From: CAYQDF01 sp964416175
GTDB lineage: Bacteria > Chloroflexota > Anaerolineae > Anaerolineales > UBA4823
DNA: 24,384 nt
Direction of reading: 5' to 3'
Assembly: GCA_964416175.1 (NCBI GenBank)
Contig: CAYQDF010000044.1
Location: 1-24,384, forward strand
Shown here piece after piece: positions 1 through 7,470 of the stretch. Numbering within the stretch: the first letter of the stretch is position 1; each line of letters starts with the position of its first letter. Below the pieces are notes generated by a model that was given only the letters and a program-made list of their open reading frames with translations, was not told where the DNA came from and searched no databases. The position numbers and the translations under genes were made by a program.

Positions 1-1
1 C

Positions 2-1054
2 AATCCGCTCTACATGTTCGGCTTTGTGAATGTGCCGGTGGGCGTCACCCCCGATGCGCTGGTTGATTGCAAAGGAAATGTCCAACATACAGCGCCCATC
101 ATCGGCGTGGATCAGGAGGCGGATGTCTATCTCACGCTGACCAACATTGGCCTGGTGGTGCGCCCAGATCTGGACGACTCGCACACTGTTCACTGGCACG
201 GCTTCCCCAACGCGACCGCCATCTTCGACGGCGTGCCGGAAGTCTCCATCTCGGTGCCGGTGGGCAGGGATTTCCCCTACTACTACAAGCCGCACCGGGC
301 GGGGACCTTCATGTACCACTGCCACTTCGAAGATGTGGAGCACGTGCAGATGGGCATGACCGGTATCGTATATGTACGCCCCAGCCAGAACGGCACCTCG
401 TTGGGAGGCTTCACCAAATTTGCTTACAACGATGGCGACGGCTCGACCGGCTACAACCGCGAATTTGCCCTCATATTGAACGAGATCTGGACGGCGCCGC
501 ACGATAACCTCGAATCGATCCAGGAAACCATCTGGCCTAACTACAAGGCGAATTACTGGACGATCAACGGTCGTACTTACCCGCAAACCCTCCTGCCTAA
601 CAATGATCCCTCATTACCGGCCCAGCCCATTTCATCGCTGATCCAGGTGAACGCCGGCGAGAGGGTGTTGTTGCGCTTCGCGAGTTTGGGTTACGAACAG
701 CAAGCCATACAATTGCCGGGTATTCCCATGAAAGTGGTGGGCGAAGACGCATCCCTCCTGCGCAACGGAGCCGTTGACCTCAGTTACATGACCAACACGA
801 TCTATATCGGGCCGGGCGAAGCGCGTGACGTTCTGTTTACCGCCCCCCCATATTCGGGATCAGGCTACGCCACCTACCTGCTCAAGAATCGAAACGTCCA
901 TCGGTTGACGAACGATGGAGCAGCGGGTCTGGGTGGTCAGGTGACGGAAGTGCGTGTTTACCCGGCGGGCACGCTTGGCGCTCAAACACATCCCAACGAG
1001 ACGGATTCGGACTACGCGCCGACCCCGCCTTATCTCGATCCGTGGATCGTTTAG
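2..1054 (+). CDS. Two-domain multicopper oxidase homologue, active N-terminal domain (5' partial)
   Basis: The frame is open from the window edge, so the N-terminus and any signal peptide are missing. Counting from the first visible Met (nt 14), HTVHWHG (H57, H60, H62) and HCHFEDVEH..MGM (H102, C103, H104, H110, M115) form one cupredoxin domain with a complete type 1 copper site and half of a type 2/3 trinuclear site. In classical three-domain laccases the HCH motif sits in the last domain, so here the type 1 site has moved to domain 1. The second cupredoxin domain (about residues 175-335, YWTINGRTYPQT onward) lacks the HPxHxHG and HxH motifs: the equivalent places read YEQQAIQLPG and LKNRNVHRLTN. 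The family oxidises phenols or metal ions with reduction of O2; the substrate cannot be read from the sequence. The next gene starts 11 bases after the stop and carries the missing half-site, which suggests an obligate partner. Confidence 0.88.
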   Translation, partial: NPLYMFGFVNVPVGVTPDALVDCKGNVQHTAPIIGVDQEADVYLTLTNIGLVVRPDLDDSHTVHWHGFPNATAIFDGVPEVSISVPVGRDFPYYYKPHRAGTFMYHCHFEDVEHVQMGMTGIVYVRPSQNGTSLGGFTKFAYNDGDGSTGYNREFALILNEIWTAPHDNLESIQETIWPNYKANYWTINGRTYPQTLLPNNDPSLPAQPISSLIQVNAGERVLLRFASLGYEQQAIQLPGIPMKVVGEDASLLRNGAVDLSYMTNTIYIGPGEARDVLFTAPPYSGSGYATYLLKNRNVHRLTNDGAAGLGGQVTEVRVYPAGTLGAQTHPNETDSDYAPTPPYLDPWIV

Positions 1055-1065
1055 AGGAGGAAACC

Positions 1066-2319
1066 ATGTACGCGAAAACAAATCGAGAGATCAGGTCAAG
1101 CCTCCTGCTTGTTTGCGGACTCGTAATCTTGGCATTGCTCGCCTCTGCTGTTCCCGTCGTTTCCGCGTCCGGGGCGATTGGTATGGTCTGCACCAACGGT
1201 CCCACCTTCAACCTCAAGACTGCTACGGGTCACATTTACACCCCCGATGGCAACAGCATTTTCATGTGGGGCTTCGCAACGAGCAGTGGATCATTTCAAA
1301 TGCCTGGTCCTGTGCTGTGCGTCACTCAGGGGCAGACTATTACCGTCAACCTGACCAACAATTTATCTGAGCCGGTGTCCATCGTATTTCCGGGGCAAAC
1401 CAACGTGACAGCAACAGGCGGTTCCGCTGGTCTCTTTACGAATGAAGCCGCCCCAAGCGGCGGCACGGTGAGTTACACCTTCACAGCCGGTGAACCCGGT
1501 ACTTACTTGTACGAAAGCGGCAGCAATCTTGAAAAGCAGATTCAAATGGGGCTGTACGGAGTGTTGGTTGTACGCCCGACGTTGGGAGCCATCTATGCCT
1601 ACAACTATTCGGCGACCCAATTCAACCCTGCTCGTGAGTACCTGGTCGTATTGAATGAGATCGATCCCGTCCTGCACCGTGCGGTCGAACTTGGACAGAC
1701 CTTTGACTTCTCCTCCTTCGACGATGATTATTGGACCGTCAATGGGCGCTCCTTCCCCGATTCGATTTCCGACAACTTTGTGGCATGGCTGCCGAGCCAG
1801 CCCTATGGCGCGCTGGTGAAGGTGGAGCCTTATGACCCTTCGACCAACCCACTGCCCGCACTGATCCGTTATGCCAATGCGGGTATGGCAAACCATCCCT
1901 TCCATCCGCATGGCAACCACCTACGGGTCATTGCCCGTGACGGGCGATTGTTGCGCGGACCCGGCGGGGAAGACACCTCCTTCGAGGACTTCACGCGCAC
2001 TATCGGCTCGGGCCAGACTTACGATCTGCTATTCAGATGGGATGACGTGGACCCATGGATCACCGGCGGCGCGCCCGTCCCGGTGACGATCCCCGGCCTG
2101 CAGAACCTGGTGTTCAAGGATGGCGTCACATTTTACAGCGGCGACCCGAACCTGGGCGAGCAGGGGGAACTGCCTGTGGGCGTCACCTCTTACAACCAGT
2201 GCGGCGAGTTCTACTTCCCCTGGCACAGCCACGCCCTGAACGAGTTCCAGAACTTTGACGAAGGGTTCGGCGGGCTGGCGACACTCGTCCGGGTCGACCC
2301 GCCTGGCGGCTGCCCATAG
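1066..2319 (+). CDS. Secreted two-domain multicopper oxidase homologue with only a C-terminal half copper site
   Basis: ATG 1066 is chosen because AGAGGAGG (1053-1060) lies 5 bases upstream, overlapping the previous stop. The product has 417 residues. Residues about 10-35 form a signal peptide or N-terminal membrane segment. Domain 1 (about 45-172) has the cupredoxin fold signatures but no copper ligands: the HWHG position reads VFPGQ and the HCH position reads YLYESG, although QMGLYG survives from the type 1 loop. Domain 2 (about 220-412) keeps HPFHPHG (H277, H280, H282) and WHSH (H387, H389), which are trinuclear-cluster ligands, with Ser instead of Cys, so no type 1 copper can be bound. 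The retained residues complement those of the preceding protein. Probably co-transcribed with its neighbours and exported. Family assignment is secure; catalytic competence alone is unlikely. Confidence 0.88.
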   Translation: MYAKTNREIRSSLLLVCGLVILALLASAVPVVSASGAIGMVCTNGPTFNLKTATGHIYTPDGNSIFMWGFATSSGSFQMPGPVLCVTQGQTITVNLTNNLSEPVSIVFPGQTNVTATGGSAGLFTNEAAPSGGTVSYTFTAGEPGTYLYESGSNLEKQIQMGLYGVLVVRPTLGAIYAYNYSATQFNPAREYLVVLNEIDPVLHRAVELGQTFDFSSFDDDYWTVNGRSFPDSISDNFVAWLPSQPYGALVKVEPYDPSTNPLPALIRYANAGMANHPFHPHGNHLRVIARDGRLLRGPGGEDTSFEDFTRTIGSGQTYDLLFRWDDVDPWITGGAPVPVTIPGLQNLVFKDGVTFYSGDPNLGEQGELPVGVTSYNQCGEFYFPWHSHALNEFQNFDEGFGGLATLVRVDPPGGCP

Positions 2320-2362
2320 GCGCCGACGAGGAACGATGAGACTCGCGAGAGAAGGAGTAACC

Positions 2363-4387
2363 ATGATGCCTGCACGATTTTCTCGAAAAATCCACCTGGT
2401 GGCCCTGGTTGTCATCCTCGCCGCCCTCGCGGCGGGTGGAGCGGTCAACGCCGGGGCGGCACCGAAAACTGGGGAGACCGCCTCAGTTGCACTCGCACCT
2501 CTGGCGGCTACAGTAACAATCGACCTGTGCGCCAAGACCGGCAGCGTGACCATGCCTGACAGCACGGTCATCGCCATCTGGGGCTTCGCCGAAGACACCG
2601 GCGGCGGGTGCGCCGCGGCGGCCGTCGGACTGCCGGGTCCGGTCCTCGACGTGAATGTCGGGGACGATGTCACCATCAACCTGGAAAACTACAATGTCCC
2701 TGAGAACGTGTCGCTGGTCTTCCCCGGACAGCCGCTCTTCCCGGACCTGGTCGGTGTGGGGGCCGGGAGCAGCACCTCATACACCTTCACCGCCAGCGCC
2801 CCGGGTACGTTCCTGTACGAGAGCGGGGTGAACGCGCACATACAGGTGCCGATGGGCCTGTACGGCGCCCTGATCGTCCGCCCCGGAGCGAACCAGGCTT
2901 ACGGAGCGTCGACACCGTTCGATGTGGAAGCCACGCTGGTCTTGAGCGAACTGGACCCGGCGCTCAACAACAGCCCAAGCATCAGCGACCTGGTGAATTA
3001 CGCCCCGAAGTACTGGTTGATCAACGGCGAGGCATATCCGGACACAGTGACTCCCCCGGTCACCGCAGCAGCTGGACAAAAAGTCCTGCTCCGCTACCTG
3101 AACGCCGGGCTGTTGAACCCGTCGATGAGCCTGCTCGGGATGCATCAGCAGGTCATCGCCCGGGATGCCTTCGAGCTCGGCTATCCGTACCAGGTCGTGG
3201 CGGAGACCATCGCGGCTGGCACGACCACCGATGCGATCGCTACAATCCCGGCGGGGGCGACTGAGGGAACGAGATTCTGGCTGTACAACCGCAACCTGTA
3301 CGTGACCAACGCCGGCGCATTCCCCGGAGGAATGCTGACCTACATCGAGGTCAGCGCGGGAGTACCGTGCACCGATGATCCCATCACCGGGCTCACGGCA
3401 AGCAACGACGGGCCGACGACTCTCGGAAACCCGACCACCCTCTCCGCCGCCTTGACCGGCGGGACGAACGTAACCTTCACCTGGGATTTCGGCGACAGCT
3501 CGAGTGGCGCCGGCAACCCGGTGATGCACACGTACGGCGCTCCCGGCACCTATGTCGCGGAAGTGACTGCCAGCAACTGCGCGGGTTCGGCATCGGCAAC
3601 GACGACGGTCACCGTCCTGGCGCCGTCAGCCGGGCTGTACCTCTCCCTGGCGAACAACGGCACCATCGGCGCGCTGGCCTTCAGCGATGAGGATATCCTC
3701 CACTACGATGGGAGCACCTTCACGATGCTCTTCGACGGTTCTGACGTCGGCGTGGGCGCGCTCGACCTGGATGCGTTCTATATCATCGATTCCGATTCGA
3801 TCCTGATGTCCTTCAACAACGCCGCCTCCATCGGCAGCCTGGGCACGGTGGACGATTCGGACATCGTCCGGTTCGACGCCGCCACGCTCGGCACCACCAC
3901 AAGCGGGACTTTCAGCCTGTTCTTCGACGGATCCCTGGTAGATCTGACAACGGATAACGAGGATGTGGATGCTATCGAGCTGCTCCCGGATGGCCGGCTG
4001 TTCGTGTCCACAACGGGCGGGGTCGCGGTCACCGGGATCGCCGGCACCCAGCAGGACGAGGACATTTTGCAATTCACGCCCACCACGCCCGGAGACTACA
4101 CGAGCGGCACATGGGCAATCTACTTCGATGGGTCTGATGTAGACCTGGCAACCACAAACGGCGAGGACGTGGATGCCCTCGACGTGGCAAGCAACGGAGA
4201 TATCTACCTCTCCACCCTGGATGCCTTCTCCGTCACCGGAGTATCCGGCGCCGACGAGGATGTGTTTGTGTGCGGTTCCCCGGTGACAGGCGCAGCCACC
4301 TCCTGCACCTACTCGCCGACCCTGTACTTCGACGGCAGCACCCTCGGGCTGGGAGGGAACGACGTGGACGCCATCAACCTTCCATGA
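2363..4387 (+). CDS. Secreted degenerate two-domain cupredoxin protein with PKD and four-repeat C-terminal domain
   Basis: ATG 2363 follows GAAGGAG (2351-2357) at 5 bases; in-frame starts further upstream lack this site. The product has 674 residues with a signal peptide at about 8-33. Residues 50-175 and 215-332 are cupredoxin domains homologous to the two preceding proteins, but every copper ligand is replaced: VFPGQ and YESG in domain 1, NPSMSLLG and LYNRNLYVTN in domain 2. Residues 341-418 are a PKD domain (WDFGDSSS, then HTYGAPGTYVAEVTAS). Residues 424-674 contain four Asp-rich repeats with the core FDGSxV..L..xDxDA and DEDI. The same C-terminal domain ends the protease encoded next. The likely role is structural or adhesive, or as a scaffold subunit of the oxidase; that is inference. 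No enzyme activity is predicted. Confidence 0.85.
   Translation: MMPARFSRKIHLVALVVILAALAAGGAVNAGAAPKTGETASVALAPLAATVTIDLCAKTGSVTMPDSTVIAIWGFAEDTGGGCAAAAVGLPGPVLDVNVGDDVTINLENYNVPENVSLVFPGQPLFPDLVGVGAGSSTSYTFTASAPGTFLYESGVNAHIQVPMGLYGALIVRPGANQAYGASTPFDVEATLVLSELDPALNNSPSISDLVNYAPKYWLINGEAYPDTVTPPVTAAAGQKVLLRYLNAGLLNPSMSLLGMHQQVIARDAFELGYPYQVVAETIAAGTTTDAIATIPAGATEGTRFWLYNRNLYVTNAGAFPGGMLTYIEVSAGVPCTDDPITGLTASNDGPTTLGNPTTLSAALTGGTNVTFTWDFGDSSSGAGNPVMHTYGAPGTYVAEVTASNCAGSASATTTVTVLAPSAGLYLSLANNGTIGALAFSDEDILHYDGSTFTMLFDGSDVGVGALDLDAFYIIDSDSILMSFNNAASIGSLGTVDDSDIVRFDAATLGTTTSGTFSLFFDGSLVDLTTDNEDVDAIELLPDGRLFVSTTGGVAVTGIAGTQQDEDILQFTPTTPGDYTSGTWAIYFDGSDVDLATTNGEDVDALDVASNGDIYLSTLDAFSVTGVSGADEDVFVCGSPVTGAATSCTYSPTLYFDGSTLGLGGNDVDAINLP
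3632..4384 (+). repeat. Copy 1 of a shared four-repeat C-terminal domain
   Basis: This encodes residues 424-674 of the degenerate cupredoxin protein. Four units of about 60 residues begin with (D/E)DI and contain FDGS(D)V followed by a D(V/L)DA(I/L) turn and a strand such as LFVST or IYLST. The fourth unit lacks its last strand, whereas the segment just before the first unit (LYLSLANNG) looks like that strand. This is the pattern expected of a closed propeller. A second copy lies at 6119-6892. Confidence 0.8.
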
Positions 4388-4409
4388 GCTGACCGATAGC
4401 CGAATTCAC

Positions 4410-4445
4410 CCCTCCCGCAGGGCTGTTTAATTCCCTGCGGGAGGG
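4410..4445 (+). terminator. Perfect 13-bp inverted repeat, possible terminator or mRNA-stabilising hairpin
   Basis: CCCTCCCGCAGGG (4410-4422) and CCCTGCGGGAGGG (4433-4445) are exact reverse complements around a 10-base loop, 22 bases after the stop of the cupredoxin-PKD gene. No T-tract follows on either strand, so it is not a canonical intrinsic terminator. It may mark the 3' end of the oxidase transcript or separate it from the protease gene. Confidence 0.5.
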
Positions 4446-4483
4446 CTGGTAAACCGGAAGGTTCAACCCATCCGCAACACGGT

Positions 4484-6901
4484 ATGTTCAACGCAACTTC
4501 ACGATCGATCCCGCTGCTGCTCCTCTTCGCAGTCCTGGCCCAGGTCGTTCAGGCCCGGACTGAAGATTCTTCCCGGCTATCCGGCTCCCTGGATCAGAGC
4601 GCCGCGCACAGCCCGATCGATCCAGCCTTGCAGAAGGCGCTGAGCGCGGGAGATTCGGAAGAATTCTCCGTCATCGTCACGCTCAAAGACCAGGCTGACT
4701 TGAAGAAAATCAAAGAACCGAAGCGCGCGGCGCGCTTGAAGAAAGTAGTCGAAGTATTGAAACAAAAAGCTGCTAGAGGCCAGAAAAACCTCCTCGCCTT
4801 TTTAACTGCCAGGCAAAAACAGGGCAAGGTCAGCGACTACACACCCTATTGGATTTTTAACGGCCTGGCGGTAACCGCCTCGCAGGAAGTCATCGCGGAA
4901 CTGGCGGCCCGGCCGGATGTTCTGTCCATCACCCCGGACGAGACGATCTCCCTGGCTCAGGAGTCGCTGGCCGGCTCCAATCCGGAGGCGAACCTGGTCG
5001 TGGTGAACGCGCCGGCGATTTGGGACTCGGGTTTCCGCGGCCAGGGCGTGGTGGTGGCGAACGTGGACACCGGCGTGTACCTCAACCACCCTGACCTGGT
5101 CGACCGGTGGCGCGGGGGCTCGAACAGCTGGTTCGACCCCTCCGGCCAGCATCCGACCACGCCGACGGATGTCAGCGGTCACGGCACCTGGACGATGGGC
5201 GTGATGGTCGGCGACAGCGCCGGCGGCACCGCGATCGGCGTCGCCCCGGAAGCGACCTGGATCGCGGTGAAGATCTTCGACGACCAGGGGAAAGCCACCA
5301 CTTCAGGCATCCACCAGGGTTACCAGTGGTTGCTCGATCCTGACGGCAACCCGGAGACCCCCGATGCGCCGCACGTCGTCAACAGCTCCTGGGGTTACTC
5401 CAGCCCTGGCTGCCGCCTGGAATTCCAGCTCGACCTGCAGGCGCTCCGGGCGGCCGGCATCCTCCCTGTGTTCTCAGCGGGGAACACCGGACCCAACGGT
5501 TCCACGAGTGTAAGCCCGGCGAACAACCCGGAAGCCTTCGCGGTCGGGGCGGTCAACAACAGCGACGGGATCTACACATACAGCGCACGCGGGCCCTCCG
5601 CGTGCGGAGAATCGGAGACCATCTTCCCGGAAATGGTCGCGCCGGGCGTCTCCATCCGGACGAGCGACCTGTTCGGGCTGTACACCTGGGCAACCGGAAC
5701 CTCTCTGGCTGCGCCGCACATCGCCGGCGCGCTGGCGCTCCTGCTCGACGCCTTCCCGGACCTCACCGCTGATCAACAGGCAACCGCCCTGCTCAACACC
5801 GCCGTCGACCTGGGCAGTCCCGGACCGGACAACACCTATGGCGCCGGGCGCCTGGATATCTGGGCGGCGTACCAGTGGCTGCTGGCGTCGTTCCCCACGC
5901 CGTCCCCAACAGCGACCGAAACCGCTCTCCCGTCCACGGATACCCCCACCCCGACCGAAACGCTGACCCCTGATCCGACTGAGACCTCAACCCTGACTCC
6001 CTCCGCGACGCCCACGGCTGAAGCCTCCGCGACCCCCACTGCCACCAGCAGCCCCACTCCCACAGCGACCGAGACCCCCGCTCCGACAGCAACGCAGACC
6101 GGGACCCCTGGCGGGAATTCGATCCTGTACCTTTCGCTCAAGAACCGGGGGCCATACCCGGTAGGGGCGATCCCGGCAGTATCCGGCGAAGATGTGATCG
6201 CCTTCGATGGCTCAGGCTTTACCATGTACTTCGACGGATCGGACGTCAGCCTGAGCGGGGTCAACCTCGACGCTTTCCACCGGATCGACACCGCCAGCAT
6301 CCTTCTATCGATCGACAAGTCGGCTTCCATCCCAGGTCTCGGAAGCGTGGACGACTCGGACATCCTGCGTTTTGATGGGACGGCTTTTGGCGAGAGCACG
6401 ACCGGGACCTTCAGCGTGTTCCTGCGCGGCGCCGACGTGGGGTTAACCACGAACAACGAAGACCTGGACGCCATCGATCTGCTGGCAGACGGCAGCCTGG
6501 TGGTTTCGACGGTCGGGGGCGTCAGCGTGCCAGGATTAGGCGGCACCTATCAGGATGAGGACCTGCTCTTGTTTACACCGGCGGTCCCAGGGAATTACAC
6601 CAGCGGCGCCTGGGCGATCTATTTTGACGGTTCTGACGTGGACCTGGCGACGAACAACGGCGAGGACCTCACCGCCCTCAGCGTCGCAGCGAACGGCGAT
6701 CTGTACCTGGCCACCCTGGACAGTTTTTCAGTCGCCGGCGTCTCGGGTGCGAACGAGGATATCTTCGTCTGTGAATCGCCGGTCAACGGACCCGATACCA
6801 GCTGCCTGTATGCACCAGTCCTGTATTTCGACGGCAGCCTGTGGGGCCTGGAATCCAACAGCCTGGACGCAATCCAGGTGCGAGAGGACGACGGAACATG
6901 A
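4484..6901 (+). CDS. Secreted subtilisin-like serine protease (S8) with propeptide, Pro/Thr linker and C-terminal repeat domain
   Basis: The product has 805 residues. The signal peptide is about 1-24 (LLLLFAVLAQVVQA). An I9-type inhibitory propeptide spans about 48-158. The peptidase S8 domain spans about 165-465 with the full triad D195 (VANVDTG), H233 (SGHGT) and S407 (GTSLAAP), and the oxyanion-hole Asn N334 (SAGNTG). A linker at about 470-543 is almost all Pro, Thr, Ser, Ala and Glu. Residues 546-803 repeat the C-terminal domain of the preceding protein, so both may bind the same surface, ion or partner. ATG 4484 is the first start in the frame; no strong ribosome binding site precedes it (GGAAGG lies about 22 bases away), so translation may be weak. 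It probably cleaves extracellular proteins or matures cell-surface neighbours. It overlaps the next gene by 4 bases (ATGA). Confidence 0.93.
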   Translation: MFNATSRSIPLLLLFAVLAQVVQARTEDSSRLSGSLDQSAAHSPIDPALQKALSAGDSEEFSVIVTLKDQADLKKIKEPKRAARLKKVVEVLKQKAARGQKNLLAFLTARQKQGKVSDYTPYWIFNGLAVTASQEVIAELAARPDVLSITPDETISLAQESLAGSNPEANLVVVNAPAIWDSGFRGQGVVVANVDTGVYLNHPDLVDRWRGGSNSWFDPSGQHPTTPTDVSGHGTWTMGVMVGDSAGGTAIGVAPEATWIAVKIFDDQGKATTSGIHQGYQWLLDPDGNPETPDAPHVVNSSWGYSSPGCRLEFQLDLQALRAAGILPVFSAGNTGPNGSTSVSPANNPEAFAVGAVNNSDGIYTYSARGPSACGESETIFPEMVAPGVSIRTSDLFGLYTWATGTSLAAPHIAGALALLLDAFPDLTADQQATALLNTAVDLGSPGPDNTYGAGRLDIWAAYQWLLASFPTPSPTATETALPSTDTPTPTETLTPDPTETSTLTPSATPTAEASATPTATSSPTPTATETPAPTATQTGTPGGNSILYLSLKNRGPYPVGAIPAVSGEDVIAFDGSGFTMYFDGSDVSLSGVNLDAFHRIDTASILLSIDKSASIPGLGSVDDSDILRFDGTAFGESTTGTFSVFLRGADVGLTTNNEDLDAIDLLADGSLVVSTVGGVSVPGLGGTYQDEDLLLFTPAVPGNYTSGAWAIYFDGSDVDLATNNGEDLTALSVAANGDLYLATLDSFSVAGVSGANEDIFVCESPVNGPDTSCLYAPVLYFDGSLWGLESNSLDAIQVREDDGT
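5891..6112 (+). repeat. Low-complexity Pro/Thr-rich linker coding tract
   Basis: This encodes residues 470-543 of the protease as imperfect PTPT/TPTATE-type short repeats, dominated by acc, ccc, act and gcg codons. Such linkers are common in secreted Chloroflexota proteins and often carry O-glycans. It separates the catalytic domain from the C-terminal repeat domain. Confidence 0.8.
6119..6892 (+). repeat. Copy 2 of the shared four-repeat C-terminal domain
   Basis: This encodes residues 546-803 of the protease. It aligns end to end with 3632-4384, including the same segments YFDGSDV.LAT.NGED and the closing pair of Cys residues (CESPVNGPDTSC here, CGSPVTGAATSC there). The preserved length and repeat order indicate that the domain was duplicated or shuffled as a whole. 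Confidence 0.8.
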
Positions 6902-7389
6902 CGAGTCAAACCTGGCGGGCAAAATTATCGAAACCATCCCCGATTCAGCTGGCCTGGATCCTGGCCGGGTTGATCCTGGCTGGCGCCGCTGTCTGGCTGG
7001 CAGTTTCGTTCATCCCGGGCGCGCGGGACAGGTCTCCCGATCCCGGGCCTTCCGAAGCCGCCCGGCAGGCGTTTGAAATCCAGACCGGCGTTCGCATTGT
7101 GCTGGTTGGCATCACGGCCGGTGGGGGGATGATCGACCTGCGCTACCAGGTGATCGATGCAGACAAGGCGCTTGCCGTCCACGACAACGCCAACCCCCCA
7201 AAGATCATCGACGAGGCCAGCGGAAGAGTCCTGCAAACACGCTGGATGAATCACAACAGCGATCACAATTTCCGCACTGGCCAGACCTATTACGAGCTGA
7301 TCTTAAACCAGGATGGCGCAATCCAACCAGGAAGCCGGGTGACGGTCACTTTCGGCGATTATATGATTGAAGGGATCGTAGTTCAGTAA
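6898..7389 (+). CDS. Single-pass membrane-anchored protein of unknown function
   Basis: ATG 6898 overlaps the protease stop in an ATGA junction, with GAGAGG 10 bases upstream, so the two genes are translationally coupled. The product has 163 residues. A short basic N-terminus (MTSQTWRAKLSK) is followed by one hydrophobic segment at about 17-41, then an extracytoplasmic domain of about 110 residues rich in beta-type sequence (VRIVLVGITAGGGMIDLRYQV, split by Gly). There are no Cys residues and no catalytic motif that I recognise. Two His-containing stretches (NHNSDHNF, about 116-123) could bind metal, but this is speculation. Position suggests it helps anchor, export or regulate the protease. 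No family assigned. Confidence 0.8.
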   Translation: MTSQTWRAKLSKPSPIQLAWILAGLILAGAAVWLAVSFIPGARDRSPDPGPSEAARQAFEIQTGVRIVLVGITAGGGMIDLRYQVIDADKALAVHDNANPPKIIDEASGRVLQTRWMNHNSDHNFRTGQTYYELILNQDGAIQPGSRVTVTFGDYMIEGIVVQ

Positions 7390-7470
7390 GTGTATGGTTC
7401 AAGCATAGGTTAATCAGGAAAACAGCGGGCGGGGATACCGGAGGTCATCGATTGGTAATTGTAGAAGACA

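Noticed and set aside
5891..6112. Tandem DNA repeat or CRISPR-like array
   Set aside because: The repetition is an in-frame Pro/Thr coding linker with irregular short units; there are no spacers or fixed-length repeats.
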